64,000 nucleotides of DNA from Undibacterium hunanense (GCF_014284335.1 NZ_JACOGF010000015.1:62001-126000), one strand, 5' to 3'. Positions 8,145 through 19,339 are shown, counted from the stretch's first letter. Translations and numbers: made by a program. Notes: a model not told the origin generated them from the letters alone.

Positions 8145-10535
8145 ATGACATCCGCCAAGCAAAAAACACACGCCCAGCCATCCTCATTCCGTATGCTCGC
8201 CATGTCGGCAGCCTGCCTGATGGCCTTCACCCAACTGGCCAGCGCACAGACTGCACCAGCCAAAGACGAGAATAAAACCGAGAAGGCTGATGCCGGTATC
8301 GCCACGGTAGAAATTTCATCGCAGACTACCCGTTCTGCGGTGTCCATGCGTGGTGCCGAGTTGCAAAAAATCCTGCCGGGTACCAATCCTGTCAAGGGTT
8401 TGCAAACATTGCCAGGTGTGACCTTTGCTACGGCTGACCCATGGGGTAATAATGAACAGAACCTGAGTCTGTTTGTGCATGGCTTTAATGGCCAGCAACT
8501 GGGTTATACGCTGGACGGTGTACCGCTGGGTGACCAGCAATACGGCAATTACAATGGCCTGTCGCCACAGCGCGCGGTGATCAGCGAAAACGTCAGAAAT
8601 GTGATTTTGTCTTCAGGCGCAGGTAACCTGGCGACAGCATCCACCAGCAATCTGGGCGGCACCATAGAAGTGTTTTCCAGTGACCCGTTGGCGACACAAA
8701 GAACCAACATCGAACAGACCTTCGGCAGCTACCGCACCTCACGCACCTTTGCCCGTTTTGATACTGGCAATTTTGGTGACGGCAATGCGGCATACATCGC
8801 CGTCATGCGGCAAGATGCGCGTGCCTGGGATTTTGATGGCAAGCAGGGTGGCAAGCAACTCAATGCCAAATACACCAATACCCAGAACGCCGGCAAGCTG
8901 ACCCTGTATTTCAATTACAACGACAAGATAGAACCAAACGAAGACAGTACCGTGCATGTCACTGGTGAAACCAGTGCGCCGTACACACGTCCGTTTTTAT
9001 ACCCTGACTTTGCTGCCGCAGTAAGCTACCTGTCGCCAACCGGCGCCACACCGGCAGCCGATGGTTCGAACTATCGCAATTATTACAGCGATGCACAGCG
9101 CAAAGACGTGCTGACTTACGCCAAATATGACTGGAACCTGAACAATGATACGGTCTGGTCCAACCAGGTGTATTTCCATCGTGATGATGGTGTCGGTGTG
9201 GTTGCCGGGCCTATCGGTGCGGCTGGTTTGCCAGCCTTGTTCAGCGTGTATTTCCCTAACCAGAACCTGAAGCAGGTATTTGGTAATTCTGGCTATGCGA
9301 CCCGTACGACGGAATATGATATCCATCGTTCCGGCCTGATATCCAACCTGCGCACCACCTGGGGTGACCACCAGATCGAATTCGGCGGCTGGTGGGAACA
9401 TAATGAATCATCCGCTTATCGCCGTTGGTATGCGCTGGATGTGAATCGTCCAAGTTCTCCGTATGACCGCCCATCGAATCCGCTGATTACCCAATACGGC
9501 AGTGAGATACGCAATAACGTCATTCAGTTGCATTTGCAGGATGAATGGCGTGTGCGTCCGGACATCGTGGTACAGGCCGGTTTCAAATCCAGTCTGCAAT
9601 ATGCAAAAGGCGATTTCCCGGTACAGCCTTTGCCGGGCGCGATATCCGGTGGCTCGCTGGCCTTGCCCGTGGGTGAGATCGATACCAAAAAATGGTTCTT
9701 GCCACAACTGGGTTTGCTGTGGGAAATCAGCTCGCGTGATCAGTTCTTTATCAACGCGCAAAAGAATCTGCGCCAGTTTGTGACGTACGGCGGTGGTGGT
9801 GCATCACCATGGAGTCTGGCCAGCCAGTCGGCATTTGACCTGTTCAAGAACACGGCCCAGCCAGAAACATCGGTCACCTATGAAATGGGCTGGCGCGGCA
9901 AGCGCAACCTTGATCTGGGTGTGCTGGACAAGGTTGATGGCCAGGTCAATATCTATCACGTCGATTTCAGCAACCGCCTGTTGCAGATCAGCCCGACGCC
10001 TGTGATTTCATCCATCGTTGGTGGTAACCCTGTGCTGGCCAACGTTGGTAGCGTCAGTACTGATGGTATTGACATTGCCGGTACTTTGTTCTTTGGGAAA
10101 AACTTCAGCTTCTACAATGCCTTGTCTTACAATCGTTCTGTGTATGCTGATGACTACAGCAACGGCAAGGCACTGGTGGCAACCGCAGGCAAGCGTGTAC
10201 CAGGCAGCCCGGAATGGATGAACAAGTTTGTGGCCACTGCCACCTTTGGCGACATTGAAGCACAACTGAGCGGTGACTATGTCGGCAAGCGCTATGCAAC
10301 TTATACCAATGACCTCTCAGTCGATAGTTACTTCATGCTGAACCTGGGCGTGACAGCAAAAATACCGCTGGAAGCCAATGGCTTTTTGAAAAACGCCAGG
10401 CTGCGTTTGAATGTCACCAACCTGAACCAGGTCACAGGCACATCGGTGGTGGTAGTCGGCGCCGCCAATGGCACTTACAATACCTTCCCGATTGCACCAC
10501 GTCAGGTGTTTGTTACTTTTGGCGGAAGCTTTTAA
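8145..10535 (+). CDS. TonB-dependent outer membrane receptor
   Basis: A 796-residue protein. ATG 8145 is chosen because the signal peptide starts there (MTSAKQKTHAQ, hydrophobic core, cleavage after LASA). Plug domain at about residues 60-200, with typical elements (LQTLPGVTFAT, YTLDGVPLGDQQYGN, NVILSSGAGNLAT). The remainder alternates aromatic and polar residues like a 22-stranded barrel and ends VFVTFGGSF with the terminal Phe used for barrel assembly. It imports a ligand across the outer membrane with TonB energy. The ligand is unknown, but the next gene, 13 bases downstream, encodes a Tat-exported glycerophosphodiester phosphodiesterase. A phosphodiester or other organophosphate is a reasonable guess. 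Confidence 0.9.
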   Translation: MTSAKQKTHAQPSSFRMLAMSAACLMAFTQLASAQTAPAKDENKTEKADAGIATVEISSQTTRSAVSMRGAELQKILPGTNPVKGLQTLPGVTFATADPWGNNEQNLSLFVHGFNGQQLGYTLDGVPLGDQQYGNYNGLSPQRAVISENVRNVILSSGAGNLATASTSNLGGTIEVFSSDPLATQRTNIEQTFGSYRTSRTFARFDTGNFGDGNAAYIAVMRQDARAWDFDGKQGGKQLNAKYTNTQNAGKLTLYFNYNDKIEPNEDSTVHVTGETSAPYTRPFLYPDFAAAVSYLSPTGATPAADGSNYRNYYSDAQRKDVLTYAKYDWNLNNDTVWSNQVYFHRDDGVGVVAGPIGAAGLPALFSVYFPNQNLKQVFGNSGYATRTTEYDIHRSGLISNLRTTWGDHQIEFGGWWEHNESSAYRRWYALDVNRPSSPYDRPSNPLITQYGSEIRNNVIQLHLQDEWRVRPDIVVQAGFKSSLQYAKGDFPVQPLPGAISGGSLALPVGEIDTKKWFLPQLGLLWEISSRDQFFINAQKNLRQFVTYGGGGASPWSLASQSAFDLFKNTAQPETSVTYEMGWRGKRNLDLGVLDKVDGQVNIYHVDFSNRLLQISPTPVISSIVGGNPVLANVGSVSTDGIDIAGTLFFGKNFSFYNALSYNRSVYADDYSNGKALVATAGKRVPGSPEWMNKFVATATFGDIEAQLSGDYVGKRYATYTNDLSVDSYFMLNLGVTAKIPLEANGFLKNARLRLNVTNLNQVTGTSVVVVGAANGTYNTFPIAPRQVFVTFGGSF

Positions 10536-10548
10536 AGGAAACATCAAT

Positions 10549-11661
10549 ATGCAACGCAGACATTTTATGAAAACAGCCGCTGCATCTGCAGCGCTGTTAG
10601 GTGGTGCGCAATTTGGCCTGACATCCACTGCGCTGGCAGCAGGCAAGGGCAAGGTAGAGTTGTTTGCCCACCGTGGCGCATCCGCCCTGCGGCCAGAACA
10701 CACGCTGGCCGCGTATGCCAAAGCCATTGCCGATGGGGCTGACTATATTGAACCTGATCTGGTCATCACCAAAGACGGTGTGCTGGTGGCGCGCCATGAA
10801 GCATTTTTGAGCGAAACCACCGACGTCGCCAGCCGGCCAGAATTTGCCGGCAAGCGTGCCAGCAAAAGCATCGATGGCAGGCCGCAAGAAGGCTGGTTTG
10901 TCGAAGACTTTACCCTGGCAGAACTCAAGACCCTGCGCGCGGTAGAACGCCTGCCCAAGGTACGCCCGCAAAACACCGCGTATGACGGCATGTTCCAGAT
11001 ACTGACATGGGAAGAAATCATCGACTTCGCTGCTGCCCATGCCGCGACGACAGGGCAGGTTATAGGCTTGATACCCGAACTCAAGCATTCGACCTATTTC
11101 AAAAGCGTAGGCCTGCCGCTGGAAGATCGTTTCCTGAACATCATCGCCGCCCACGAATACACGCGCCGCTGCCCGCTGGAGATACAGTCATTTGAAGTCG
11201 CCAACCTCAAGTATGTACGTAGTGTACTGGGCAAGCGCCACAATGTACGCATCATGCAACTGGTAGAACGTGGTGATGTCCGCCCGGCGGATGTGGTTGC
11301 GGCTGGTGGTGATCTGACGTTTGGAAAAATGTGCAGCAAACAGGGTTTGCGTGACATTGCCAGTTATGCTGACGTGGTGGCACCACCGACCCGCGCCCTG
11401 ATCCCACTGCTGGCGGATGGCAAGCTGGGTCAGCCGACCAGCCTGATCGCGGATGCACATGATGCGGGCCTGCTGGTCCACACCTGGACCTTCCGCCCTG
11501 AAAATCGTTTCCTGGCCGCAGATTTCCGCGACGACAAAGGGGAAGATGCCAGAAACGAAAAAGGCTCGGTGGCAGAAATGCAGCGTTATATTGCTGCCGG
11601 TATTGATGGTCTGTTCTCTGATGACAGTGCACTGGGACGACGTGCCATCAATAACAGTTAG
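10549..11661 (+). CDS. Glycerophosphodiester phosphodiesterase, Tat-exported, GlpQ-like
   Basis: Start at ATG 10549 with AAAGGAA just upstream, 13 bases after the receptor stop, so the two genes form an operon. The 370-residue product opens with a twin-arginine signal (RRHFMK, exactly R-R-x-F-x-K) and cleavage is likely after ALA. The catalytic HRG is at residues 41-43, metal-binding EPD at 68-70 and the second catalytic His at 83 in VARHEAFLSETTDV, all typical of GlpQ-type enzymes that hydrolyse glycerophosphodiesters to glycerol-3-phosphate and an alcohol in the periplasm. The Tat route implies folding with bound metal before export. It likely works on substrate delivered by the receptor. 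Confidence 0.9.
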   Translation: MQRRHFMKTAAASAALLGGAQFGLTSTALAAGKGKVELFAHRGASALRPEHTLAAYAKAIADGADYIEPDLVITKDGVLVARHEAFLSETTDVASRPEFAGKRASKSIDGRPQEGWFVEDFTLAELKTLRAVERLPKVRPQNTAYDGMFQILTWEEIIDFAAAHAATTGQVIGLIPELKHSTYFKSVGLPLEDRFLNIIAAHEYTRRCPLEIQSFEVANLKYVRSVLGKRHNVRIMQLVERGDVRPADVVAAGGDLTFGKMCSKQGLRDIASYADVVAPPTRALIPLLADGKLGQPTSLIADAHDAGLLVHTWTFRPENRFLAADFRDDKGEDARNEKGSVAEMQRYIAAGIDGLFSDDSALGRRAINNS

Positions 11662-11744
11662 CAAATTTTGCTAACCCTGGCTGATAAATAACAACGTCTT
11701 ACAGCCATGATTTGTAAATACTTGTAAGTTGTATCATGCACACG

Positions 11745-11770
11745 AAAAGGCAGCAATCGCTGCCTTTTTT
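11745..11770 (+). terminator. Rho-independent terminator after the phosphodiesterase operon
   Basis: AAAAGGCAGC and GCTGCCTTTT form a 10-bp stem with an AATC loop, followed by T residues. It also contains A residues on the left, so it may be bidirectional. Confidence 0.85.
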
Positions 11771-11811
11771 ACATTCATCTATTTTGCCTGTCCGGGGTGA
11801 TCGCCCCGGCC

Positions 11812-11855
11812 TGTCTCTGTTTTGTCTCTGTGTTGTCTCTGTTCTGTCTCTATTC
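11812..11855. repeat. Four 11-bp tandem repeats
   Basis: The unit TGTCTCTGTTT occurs four times with small changes (period exactly 11 bp). It lies in the 356-base gap between the phosphodiesterase and the binding protein gene, which otherwise holds only the terminator and, presumably, the next promoter. Confidence 0.75.
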
Positions 11856-12017
11856 CACAACCACTTTCTGCTCAGCTTAACAAGCAAGCGCTTGATTATT
11901 TCAGGTCTGCATGCCGTCTCGTCAGTTGCCAAAAAGCATTAATGCATACAGAATGGACTTTGGAATTGCTCCCTGCTCAAAGGAGGGTGATCCATTTATA
12001 AAAATAACGGAGACAAA

Positions 12018-13148
12018 ATGCTTTTAAAAAAATGGCAGGCAGGCCTGTTGGCACTCGCTTGCGGGACGGGCCTTGCCCACGCTGAAGAAATCAAAATCGG
12101 ATATGTCACCGGTCTGACCGGCCCCATCGCGATCACCGCCAATGAAGGTTTGACCATGGCGCGCGGTTACATCGAACAGGTGAATGCCCAGGGCGGTATC
12201 AACGGCAATAAAATTACCCTGGTCGCCAAAGATGATCATTATGACGCCACCAAAACGGCCGGGCTGATTGATGAAGCGATCACCAAAGATGGGGTGGTGG
12301 CGTTTGTGAATACGGCTGGCACAGCCAATACGCTGTCCATCATCAAGTCTGGCACATTAAATAAATACAAAGTACCTTTGCTGGGTGTGTTCAGCGGTTC
12401 GGAAGCGATACGTGGCACAGGTTCAGAACAGATTTTTCATACCCGTCCCAGCTATAACGATGAAGTATTCAAAATCGCCCGCATTGTGTCTACGCTGGGT
12501 TTGAAAAAAGTCGCCGTCTTTTATCAGGATGATGGCTTTGGTGCCAGCATCAATGACAGCATTGCCAGAGCATCGCAAGAGCACAAGTTTGACGTTATCC
12601 TGAAAACGTCTTACAAGTCTGGCGAAACCAATTTTACGAAACAAGCCAAAGAGATTATTGCGGCCCAGCCGCAGGCGATTTTCTTGATGGGTGTGCCAGA
12701 AGCGGTCATGCACTTCATGAAAGCCTATGATGCACCAACCGGCGCATCGCAGATTTATACCTTGTCGTTTGTGCCGCCCAAGCTCTTGATTGATTTTGCC
12801 GGCGAAAGCCGCGTGCGTGGCCTGGCCATTACCCAGGTCGTTCCTAATCCCATAGGTGGTTCATTGCAACTGACGAAAGATTATCAGGCACTGCTGGCCT
12901 CACCTTATGGCAAGGGCACAGTTGCCAGCCCTCTCAATTTTGAAAACTATATGAATATGCGCCTGATGATGGAGGCGCTGAAAACCGCAGGTGCCAAACC
13001 AACACCAGAAAAAATCACGCAGGCGCTGAAGGGAATGCGCAATTACCGTATAGGCGGGTTTGCGATTGATTTTGGTGATACCAACCGTCGTGGTTCTTCG
13101 TTTTTGGATATTGCGGTTATCAGTATGAATGGGCGGCTTGCGTATTGA
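12018..13148 (+). CDS. Periplasmic binding protein of the branched-chain amino acid ABC type
   Basis: A 376-residue protein with ATG 12018 preceded by GGAGA. Signal peptide MLLKKWQAGLLALACGTGLAHA, then EEIKIGYVTGLTGP, the classic opening of LivJ/LivK-type (Peripla_BP_6) proteins, followed by the first-lobe sequence YIEQVNAQGGINGNKITL. Family members deliver branched-chain amino acids, amides, urea or aromatic compounds to an ABC importer. No permease or ATPase gene lies nearby, so it is an orphan that must share a transporter encoded elsewhere, or act as a sensor. The ligand cannot be told from sequence. A roughly 430-bp repetitive element follows directly. Confidence 0.85.
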   Translation: MLLKKWQAGLLALACGTGLAHAEEIKIGYVTGLTGPIAITANEGLTMARGYIEQVNAQGGINGNKITLVAKDDHYDATKTAGLIDEAITKDGVVAFVNTAGTANTLSIIKSGTLNKYKVPLLGVFSGSEAIRGTGSEQIFHTRPSYNDEVFKIARIVSTLGLKKVAVFYQDDGFGASINDSIARASQEHKFDVILKTSYKSGETNFTKQAKEIIAAQPQAIFLMGVPEAVMHFMKAYDAPTGASQIYTLSFVPPKLLIDFAGESRVRGLAITQVVPNPIGGSLQLTKDYQALLASPYGKGTVASPLNFENYMNMRLMMEALKTAGAKPTPEKITQALKGMRNYRIGGFAIDFGDTNRRGSSFLDIAVISMNGRLAY

Positions 13149-13169
13149 TTTGATTGATACCGTCTGCCT

Positions 13170-13592
13170 GAAAAGAAACGCTGTCCGGTGTAAGCGCACT
13201 GTTGTCCGGAATAATTATCTTGACTCGTACTCGCTCTGGATATCAGGTGTGAACAGTGTTCTGGCGATTTTTCTAAGTCGAAGACTTAATTCTACAAATT
13301 AACATTCTTTGCCAGCGGTCGTGTTTGAAGCTCCTTCCCCTTCAAGGGGAGATTTGTGGGAATTCGCAAAGCGCAGCTTTGTGCCACAAATTTCTAAGCA
13401 GCCTGCAAGCTGCGTGGTGGAATGGTTGGGATGGGGATGGGTTTCCGACGTAAATTCATCTATTGTCAATCGACCGAAACCCATCCCCACCCTAACCCTC
13501 CCCTTGAAAGGGAGGGAATTTACTCGTTATTGTTTGCCAAGAATATTATTCCGGACAGCAGTGCATTTAACCTGGGCAGCGTTTCTTTTTGA
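13170..13592. mobile_element. MITE-like element with ~52-bp terminal inverted repeats, copy 1
   Basis: The left end (AAAAGAAACGCTGTCC from 13171; GTCCGGAATAAT at 13204-13215) matches the reverse complement of the right end (13540-13591) over about 52 bp with few mismatches. The interior holds a REP-like GC-rich block and no convincing gene. The interior and inner ends recur at 60593-61028. Size, inverted ends, lack of a gene and a second copy point to a non-autonomous mobile or repetitive element. No target duplication was clearly identified. Confidence 0.6.
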
Positions 13593-13605
13593 ATGCTAGG
13601 TCAGA

Positions 13606-15564
13606 TTATGCAGCCAGACGCAATTGCAAGCCAGTGTCAGTATAGGTAGGTGTGGCGGTGAAGCCGTCTACCGTGATAGTGGTGAACTTGCCTTTCAGGC
13701 TGCCTGCGGTGATGACGGTCAATGTATCACCGACTGCTGGCTTGTAGCCATTCTGGAACTTGATACGCAGGGTGCCACCAGCGATGGTGACGGCGCTGCC
13801 TACCACCAGTTGGCTTTGTGCGCTGCGCAGGTTCAGTTCCAGTGTACCGGTGGTCAACTGGGTGTATTTGCTGGTGATATTCACATTGGTGCTGCTATTG
13901 CAGACCAGGGTACCGGCGCTGTTATACACATCACCTGTGCCGAAGGCGGTTGCCGAATTGGCTTCCAGTGCGCCGGCATCGAGTTGTGTGCCGCCTGTCC
14001 AGCTATTGCTGCCAGCCAGTTTCAGGCTGCCAGTACCCAGCTTGGTCAGCTTGCCAGTGCCAGAAATATTATTGCGCCAGGTGTCCTGTGCATTAAAGCT
14101 GCCTTTGCTGGCATCCATGGTGACCACGACATTTCCAAAGAAATTGCCATAGCCGTCAGCTGCAGCGAACAGGTTCAGGCGACCCCAGCCTTCAGCATCA
14201 TCAAGTACCGGATAGCCGGACGCGATGGCCGTGGTTTTCAGCACCACACGACGCTGTGCATCGCTCAGGTAGGGCAGGCGGGTTTCCAGCAAGACTTCAG
14301 CACCCTTAGGCACCACTGCCACTGCCGTCGTACTGGCGATAGGGGTAAAGTTGAACGTCAGGCGGCGCAGGTAGCCAGCCTTGTTGGTGGCATAGTCGGC
14401 AAAGCGGTCCGTCGTAGCCGTGCCAGAATGGGCATAGGCATTGAAATTGTCCGCTGTGGTATTGGTCAGGGCCATCAACGCGGTGTGCGCCTGAGTGACA
14501 GCAGCGGTTTTTTTGCTGGCATTGGCCGGATCCACCAGATTGGCGGCGACCACGGCTTGCCCCAGCACACGGCCACTGATCACATCGAGTGGTGAATGCA
14601 TGCCGGCGACGATGCGGTTTTCGCCCAGTTCCAGGCCACGCGCCAGAATTTCCTGGTAGCGCTCTGGCACCGCATAGGCCATGGCCAGTGCGTCACGTAC
14701 GGCTTCGGCTGAATGGCCGCTGGTAAAACCGCCGTCGGTGGCTGGTGTCGTGCTTTGCGCCGGTACCAGTGATGGGGCGACGATGACCTTGCTGCTCCAG
14801 CGGTAAGGGCGTGCGTATTTGTAAAAGCGTTTGGCCGGTTCGGTAGAACCGTTGTTGCCGACCAGATTAATCAGGTCAACCACATTGCCAAAGCTGGTAT
14901 TGGTGGTGCCGCCGACGCCGGTATTGTTGCCAGTATCGTTGTACAAAACCGTGCCGGAATCAGCCGCAATGGCAGTAATGGTGGTGGTTTGCTGCGCTGC
15001 CTGACGCCAGGCGTTTGTCAACGGGCCCATGCCATCGGTCACGCTATAACCCTTGCCACGGCGATCATCCAGATAGGCTGCCAGTTCCTGGTCAGCCGTG
15101 CGTTTGCTGGTGGTGTCGATGACAAACTGGATATTGGCGTCATGGACAGCCTGGTTGGCGATAGTGCCACCGGGGGTACCGTCATTTGGCAAGCCTGTCC
15201 ATTTGGATGCCACGACCGCCGGAAAGTTATCAACCGCAGGTGCGGTCTGGCCAGCATCGACGATCTCTGTCAAAGGCTTCCAGATATCCCTGAAGCCCCC
15301 CAGAACACGTACACCGGCATTGGTGTCCAGCGTCGCATAACGTGCGTCACCACGCTGGTTACTGGCGACATTGTCAACAAAGGCAGGCACATTGGCAGCG
15401 ACCGGTGCCGTGTCGACCGTACCAGGATCAGCCGGTGGAGAAGGAATGACCAGTGGTGCATCCACCACAGCCGGGGTGCTGGAACCACCACAGGCTACCA
15501 GCAACAAGGCGGTGCTGACCATCATCGCCAGTGGCAGGCGGCGGAATACGGGTAAATTTTGCAT
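13606..15564 (-). CDS. PAP2-type acid phosphatase lipoprotein with autotransporter-type strand repeats
   Basis: The start chosen is ATG 15564; the frame extends further but the lipoprotein signal (MQNLPVFRRLPLAMMVSTALLLVACGG, described here by its lipobox LVAC) begins there. Of 652 residues, the N-terminal two thirds carry the PAP2/haloperoxidase signature in order: KYARPYRWS, then GGFTSGHS, then ENRIVAGMHSPLDV. These supply the phosphate-binding Lys/Arg, the catalytic His and the nucleophile His. The last ~170 residues contain autotransporter-associated beta-strand repeats (GTGKLTKLGTGSLKLAG, GTQLDAGALEANS), but no barrel translocator follows. It is probably an outer-membrane-anchored phosphatase acting on phosphomonoesters. 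Four 11-bp repeats sit just before the start. Confidence 0.8.
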   Translation of the reverse strand: MQNLPVFRRLPLAMMVSTALLLVACGGSSTPAVVDAPLVIPSPPADPGTVDTAPVAANVPAFVDNVASNQRGDARYATLDTNAGVRVLGGFRDIWKPLTEIVDAGQTAPAVDNFPAVVASKWTGLPNDGTPGGTIANQAVHDANIQFVIDTTSKRTADQELAAYLDDRRGKGYSVTDGMGPLTNAWRQAAQQTTTITAIAADSGTVLYNDTGNNTGVGGTTNTSFGNVVDLINLVGNNGSTEPAKRFYKYARPYRWSSKVIVAPSLVPAQSTTPATDGGFTSGHSAEAVRDALAMAYAVPERYQEILARGLELGENRIVAGMHSPLDVISGRVLGQAVVAANLVDPANASKKTAAVTQAHTALMALTNTTADNFNAYAHSGTATTDRFADYATNKAGYLRRLTFNFTPIASTTAVAVVPKGAEVLLETRLPYLSDAQRRVVLKTTAIASGYPVLDDAEGWGRLNLFAAADGYGNFFGNVVVTMDASKGSFNAQDTWRNNISGTGKLTKLGTGSLKLAGSNSWTGGTQLDAGALEANSATAFGTGDVYNSAGTLVCNSSTNVNITSKYTQLTTGTLELNLRSAQSQLVVGSAVTIAGGTLRIKFQNGYKPAVGDTLTVITAGSLKGKFTTITVDGFTATPTYTDTGLQLRLAA

Positions 15565-15576
15565 GATAAAAGAATC

Positions 15577-15620
15577 CGTTGGAATAACGTTGAAGTGACG
15601 TTGAAGTGATGTTGAAATAT
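15577..15620 (-). repeat. Four 11-bp tandem repeats in the phosphatase leader
   Basis: CGTTGGAATAA, CGTTGAAGTGA, CGTTGAAGTGA and TGTTGAAATAT follow one another without gap, ending 12 bases before the phosphatase ATG. The rest of the 490-base gap to the chemoreceptor gene shows degenerate CTTGTTCATCTTG-like repeats (15740-15790) and nothing else recognised. Confidence 0.75.
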
Positions 15621-16054
15621 GCGTAAGAAAGCGTGCTGGAATAAAGAACGACCGCCGCGAATGATAGGGGATGGGTGTTACAGTTGTATGACAACCCGGG
15701 TATTTTTTAAACAACATGTCGTACAAGTCAGGCTAGCTAAGCTGTTCAGCTTGCTCATCTTATTAAGCCTGCTCATCTTGTTCATCTTGCAGCGGCTACC
15801 GGATGGACTATCTTGGTGTAATGCCTGGCTGCAGGCATGCAGCCACTATGCCGGGCGATCCAAGCTCTATTGGCGATGCCAAAGCCATTCATAAGCGCAT
15901 CTGGACGCACAGGCAAGCGTGAAATCTTGTGTCATGGCAGTGCTTTAGATTGCTTTGGCGAAATTGTGCTTTACCATATGTTAATCGCTTGCTGTTTGAT
16001 TAATTGGTGCGGGATGCATGCAGGTGTATCCCAATGCTGCCCAGAGGACATTTC

Positions 16055-17782
16055 ATGAAAAACTTTTCTATCTCCTCCCGCCTAGTCGGTACTTTCAGTC
16101 TGATCATTGCCATGCTGGCGTTTGTCGCTGGTGCCGCTTTTCTCAAGATGGTAGTGATGAAAGATGCCACCAGCGATATCACCAGCAACTGGTTACCCAG
16201 TGTGGAAGTGGTGAATCGTATCAATACCCTGACATCCGATCTGCGTGTGGCTGAATTTCAGCATGTACTGAACACGGACGACGCTGCCATGGCAGGTCTG
16301 GAAAAAAACATGAGCAAGATACTGGCAGCGCTGGAGAAAGATAACCAGACCTATGCCAAACTGATCAACAGCGAAGAAGAAAAAAAGCGCTATGCCAGTT
16401 TCATGACAGACTGGAACCAATACCTGAAAATTCACGAACAGGTGTTGGTCCATTCCAGAAAAAACGAAAATGACCAGGCCAAGGCCTTGCTGGAAGGCGA
16501 AGCCAAGAAAGTGTTTGACGTGTCCAGTGATCTACTGGACAAGCTGGTCGAGATGAATCATAACGGCGCGATCGCATCGGCGGACCTGGCCGATGCATCT
16601 TTTGCCAGCGCCAAACTGACCATGACCGTGGTCACGGCAGCGGCCATATTGCTGACGGTGATCAGTGCCTATCTGATTATCCGTGCCATTACCGTCCCCC
16701 TGCTGGTTGCCCGGCATGCGGCAGAACGTTTGGCCAGCGGTGACCTGAGCCAGAAAATTGAAGTGGATGCGGACAATGAAATCGGCCGGGTCTTGCAAGC
16801 CATGCAAAGCATGCAGGAAAGCCTTGCCAATATCGTCGGTCAGGTGCGTGCCGGGGCCGACACCATTGCTGGTGCCTCGTCGCAAATTGCCACCGGCAAT
16901 CTTGATCTGTCATCGCGCACGGAAGAGCAGGCCAGTTCACTGGAAGAAACCGCATCGTCCATGGAAGAACTGACTTCCACCGTCAAGCACAATGGCGACA
17001 ATGCCCGGCAGGCCAATCAACTGGCCGTTTCTGCCGCCGATGTCGCCACCAAAGGCGGCCGGGTGGTAGCACAAGTGGTGGATACCATGGGCATGATCAA
17101 TGAATCATCGAAGAAAATAGTCGACATCATCAGCGTCATTGACGGTATCGCTTTTCAAACCAATATCCTGGCACTGAATGCTGCTGTTGAAGCCGCCCGC
17201 GCCGGCGAACAGGGCAGGGGGTTTGCCGTGGTTGCGTCCGAAGTCCGTAATCTTGCCCAGCGGTCCGCCAGCGCCGCCAAGGAAATCAAGGACCTCATCA
17301 GCGATTCAGTCGAAAAAGTCGAAACCGGCAGCCGCCTGGTGGATCAGGCCGGCATTACCATGAATGAGGTCGTATCCAGCATCAGCCACGTCACCGATAT
17401 CATGGGCGAACTGACCGCTGCTGGCCGTGAGCAGGAAGCCGGCATAGAACAAATCAACCGCGCCGTGACCGAGATGGACACAGTCACGCAGCAAAATGCT
17501 GCCCTGGTGGAAGAAGCCGCAGCCGCAGCTGAATCCCTGAAAGACCAGGCCGGTAATCTGGTGCACCTGGTCAGCACATTCAAGCTCAATGAAAGCCATG
17601 TCATCGCTGTCGCCGCTGCACCCGTGCGTAAGAGTTCTGCGCTTGCCACATCAGCCGCAGCAAGTAAAAATCTTCGCGCTTTGCCGTCTGCAAAAAAACC
17701 GACTGCGGTGAAGAGGGCGACTTCTGCACCGGCTAAGGAAGATCCGGCAGTGTCGGGTAAGGATGACTGGGAAGAGTTTTGA
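16055..17782 (+). CDS. Methyl-accepting chemotaxis protein with C-terminal pentapeptide
   Basis: ATG 16055 is preferred: it follows GAGGACATTTC and starts the first membrane segment ([20 protein letters not shown]). The 575-residue receptor has TM1 near residues 10-32, a four-helix-bundle periplasmic domain to about 190, TM2 near 190-212, a HAMP domain, and the cytoplasmic signalling hairpin with tip [19 protein letters not shown]. Glu/Gln-rich methylation helices flank the tip. It ends DDWEEF, a W-x-x-F pentapeptide like the CheR/CheB tether of Tar and Tsr, so it may be a major receptor that recruits the adaptation enzymes. The ligand is unknown; no chemotaxis genes are adjacent. Confidence 0.92.
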   Translation: MKNFSISSRLVGTFSLIIAMLAFVAGAAFLKMVVMKDATSDITSNWLPSVEVVNRINTLTSDLRVAEFQHVLNTDDAAMAGLEKNMSKILAALEKDNQTYAKLINSEEEKKRYASFMTDWNQYLKIHEQVLVHSRKNENDQAKALLEGEAKKVFDVSSDLLDKLVEMNHNGAIASADLADASFASAKLTMTVVTAAAILLTVISAYLIIRAITVPLLVARHAAERLASGDLSQKIEVDADNEIGRVLQAMQSMQESLANIVGQVRAGADTIAGASSQIATGNLDLSSRTEEQASSLEETASSMEELTSTVKHNGDNARQANQLAVSAADVATKGGRVVAQVVDTMGMINESSKKIVDIISVIDGIAFQTNILALNAAVEAARAGEQGRGFAVVASEVRNLAQRSASAAKEIKDLISDSVEKVETGSRLVDQAGITMNEVVSSISHVTDIMGELTAAGREQEAGIEQINRAVTEMDTVTQQNAALVEEAAAAAESLKDQAGNLVHLVSTFKLNESHVIAVAAAPVRKSSALATSAAASKNLRALPSAKKPTAVKRATSAPAKEDPAVSGKDDWEEF

Positions 17783-17887
17783 GTGATGGCATTTTCTCCC
17801 CGATGGTGAAGTTTTGGATGGTGGCGGGCTTCTGCCGATAAGCGGCAATCATATTATCGTTGCTCCAGCGTAGGCTGGTGGGTTTGG

Positions 17888-17942
17888 GCCACACCGGGCT
17901 GGCACCACACTGGGCTGGCGCTCCACCGGGCTGGCGCTCCAG
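17888..17942 (-). repeat. Minisatellite, left arm
   Basis: Units related to GGGCTGGCGCTCCACC repeat about three to four times. They are the reverse complement of the 16-bp minisatellite at 19230-19339. Confidence 0.6.
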
Positions 17943-17947
17943 AGGAG

Positions 17948-19222
<1,275 letters not shown>

Positions 19223-19229
19223 CACATCT

Positions 19230-19339
19230 GGAGCGCCAGCCCGGTGTAGCGCCAGCCCGGTGTAGCGCCAGCCTGGTGTGATGTCAACCTGGTGAGGCGT
19301 CAACCTGGTGAGGCGTCAACCTGGTGAGGCTCCAACCCG
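19230..19339. repeat. 16-bp minisatellite, about seven units
   Basis: Units drift from GTAGCGCCAGCCCGGT to GAGGCGTCAACCTGGT along the array with a constant 16-bp period, immediately outside the right palindrome arm. Confidence 0.8.

Noticed and set aside
13299-13490. Reverse ORF of 63 residues, with a near-identical copy at 60678-60881
   Set aside because: The similarity comes from the repeated element as a whole, not from coding selection; there is no ribosome site and the codon use is odd.
15577-15620. PhoB box before the PAP2 phosphatase
   Set aside because: The 11-bp period fits a Pho box, but the repeats end 12 bases before the start codon, too close for an activator plus promoter, and the TGTCA core is poorly kept.
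17750-17790. Frameshift at the chemoreceptor end
   Set aside because: The C terminus DDWEEF is a normal CheR/CheB-binding pentapeptide ending, so the gene is complete.
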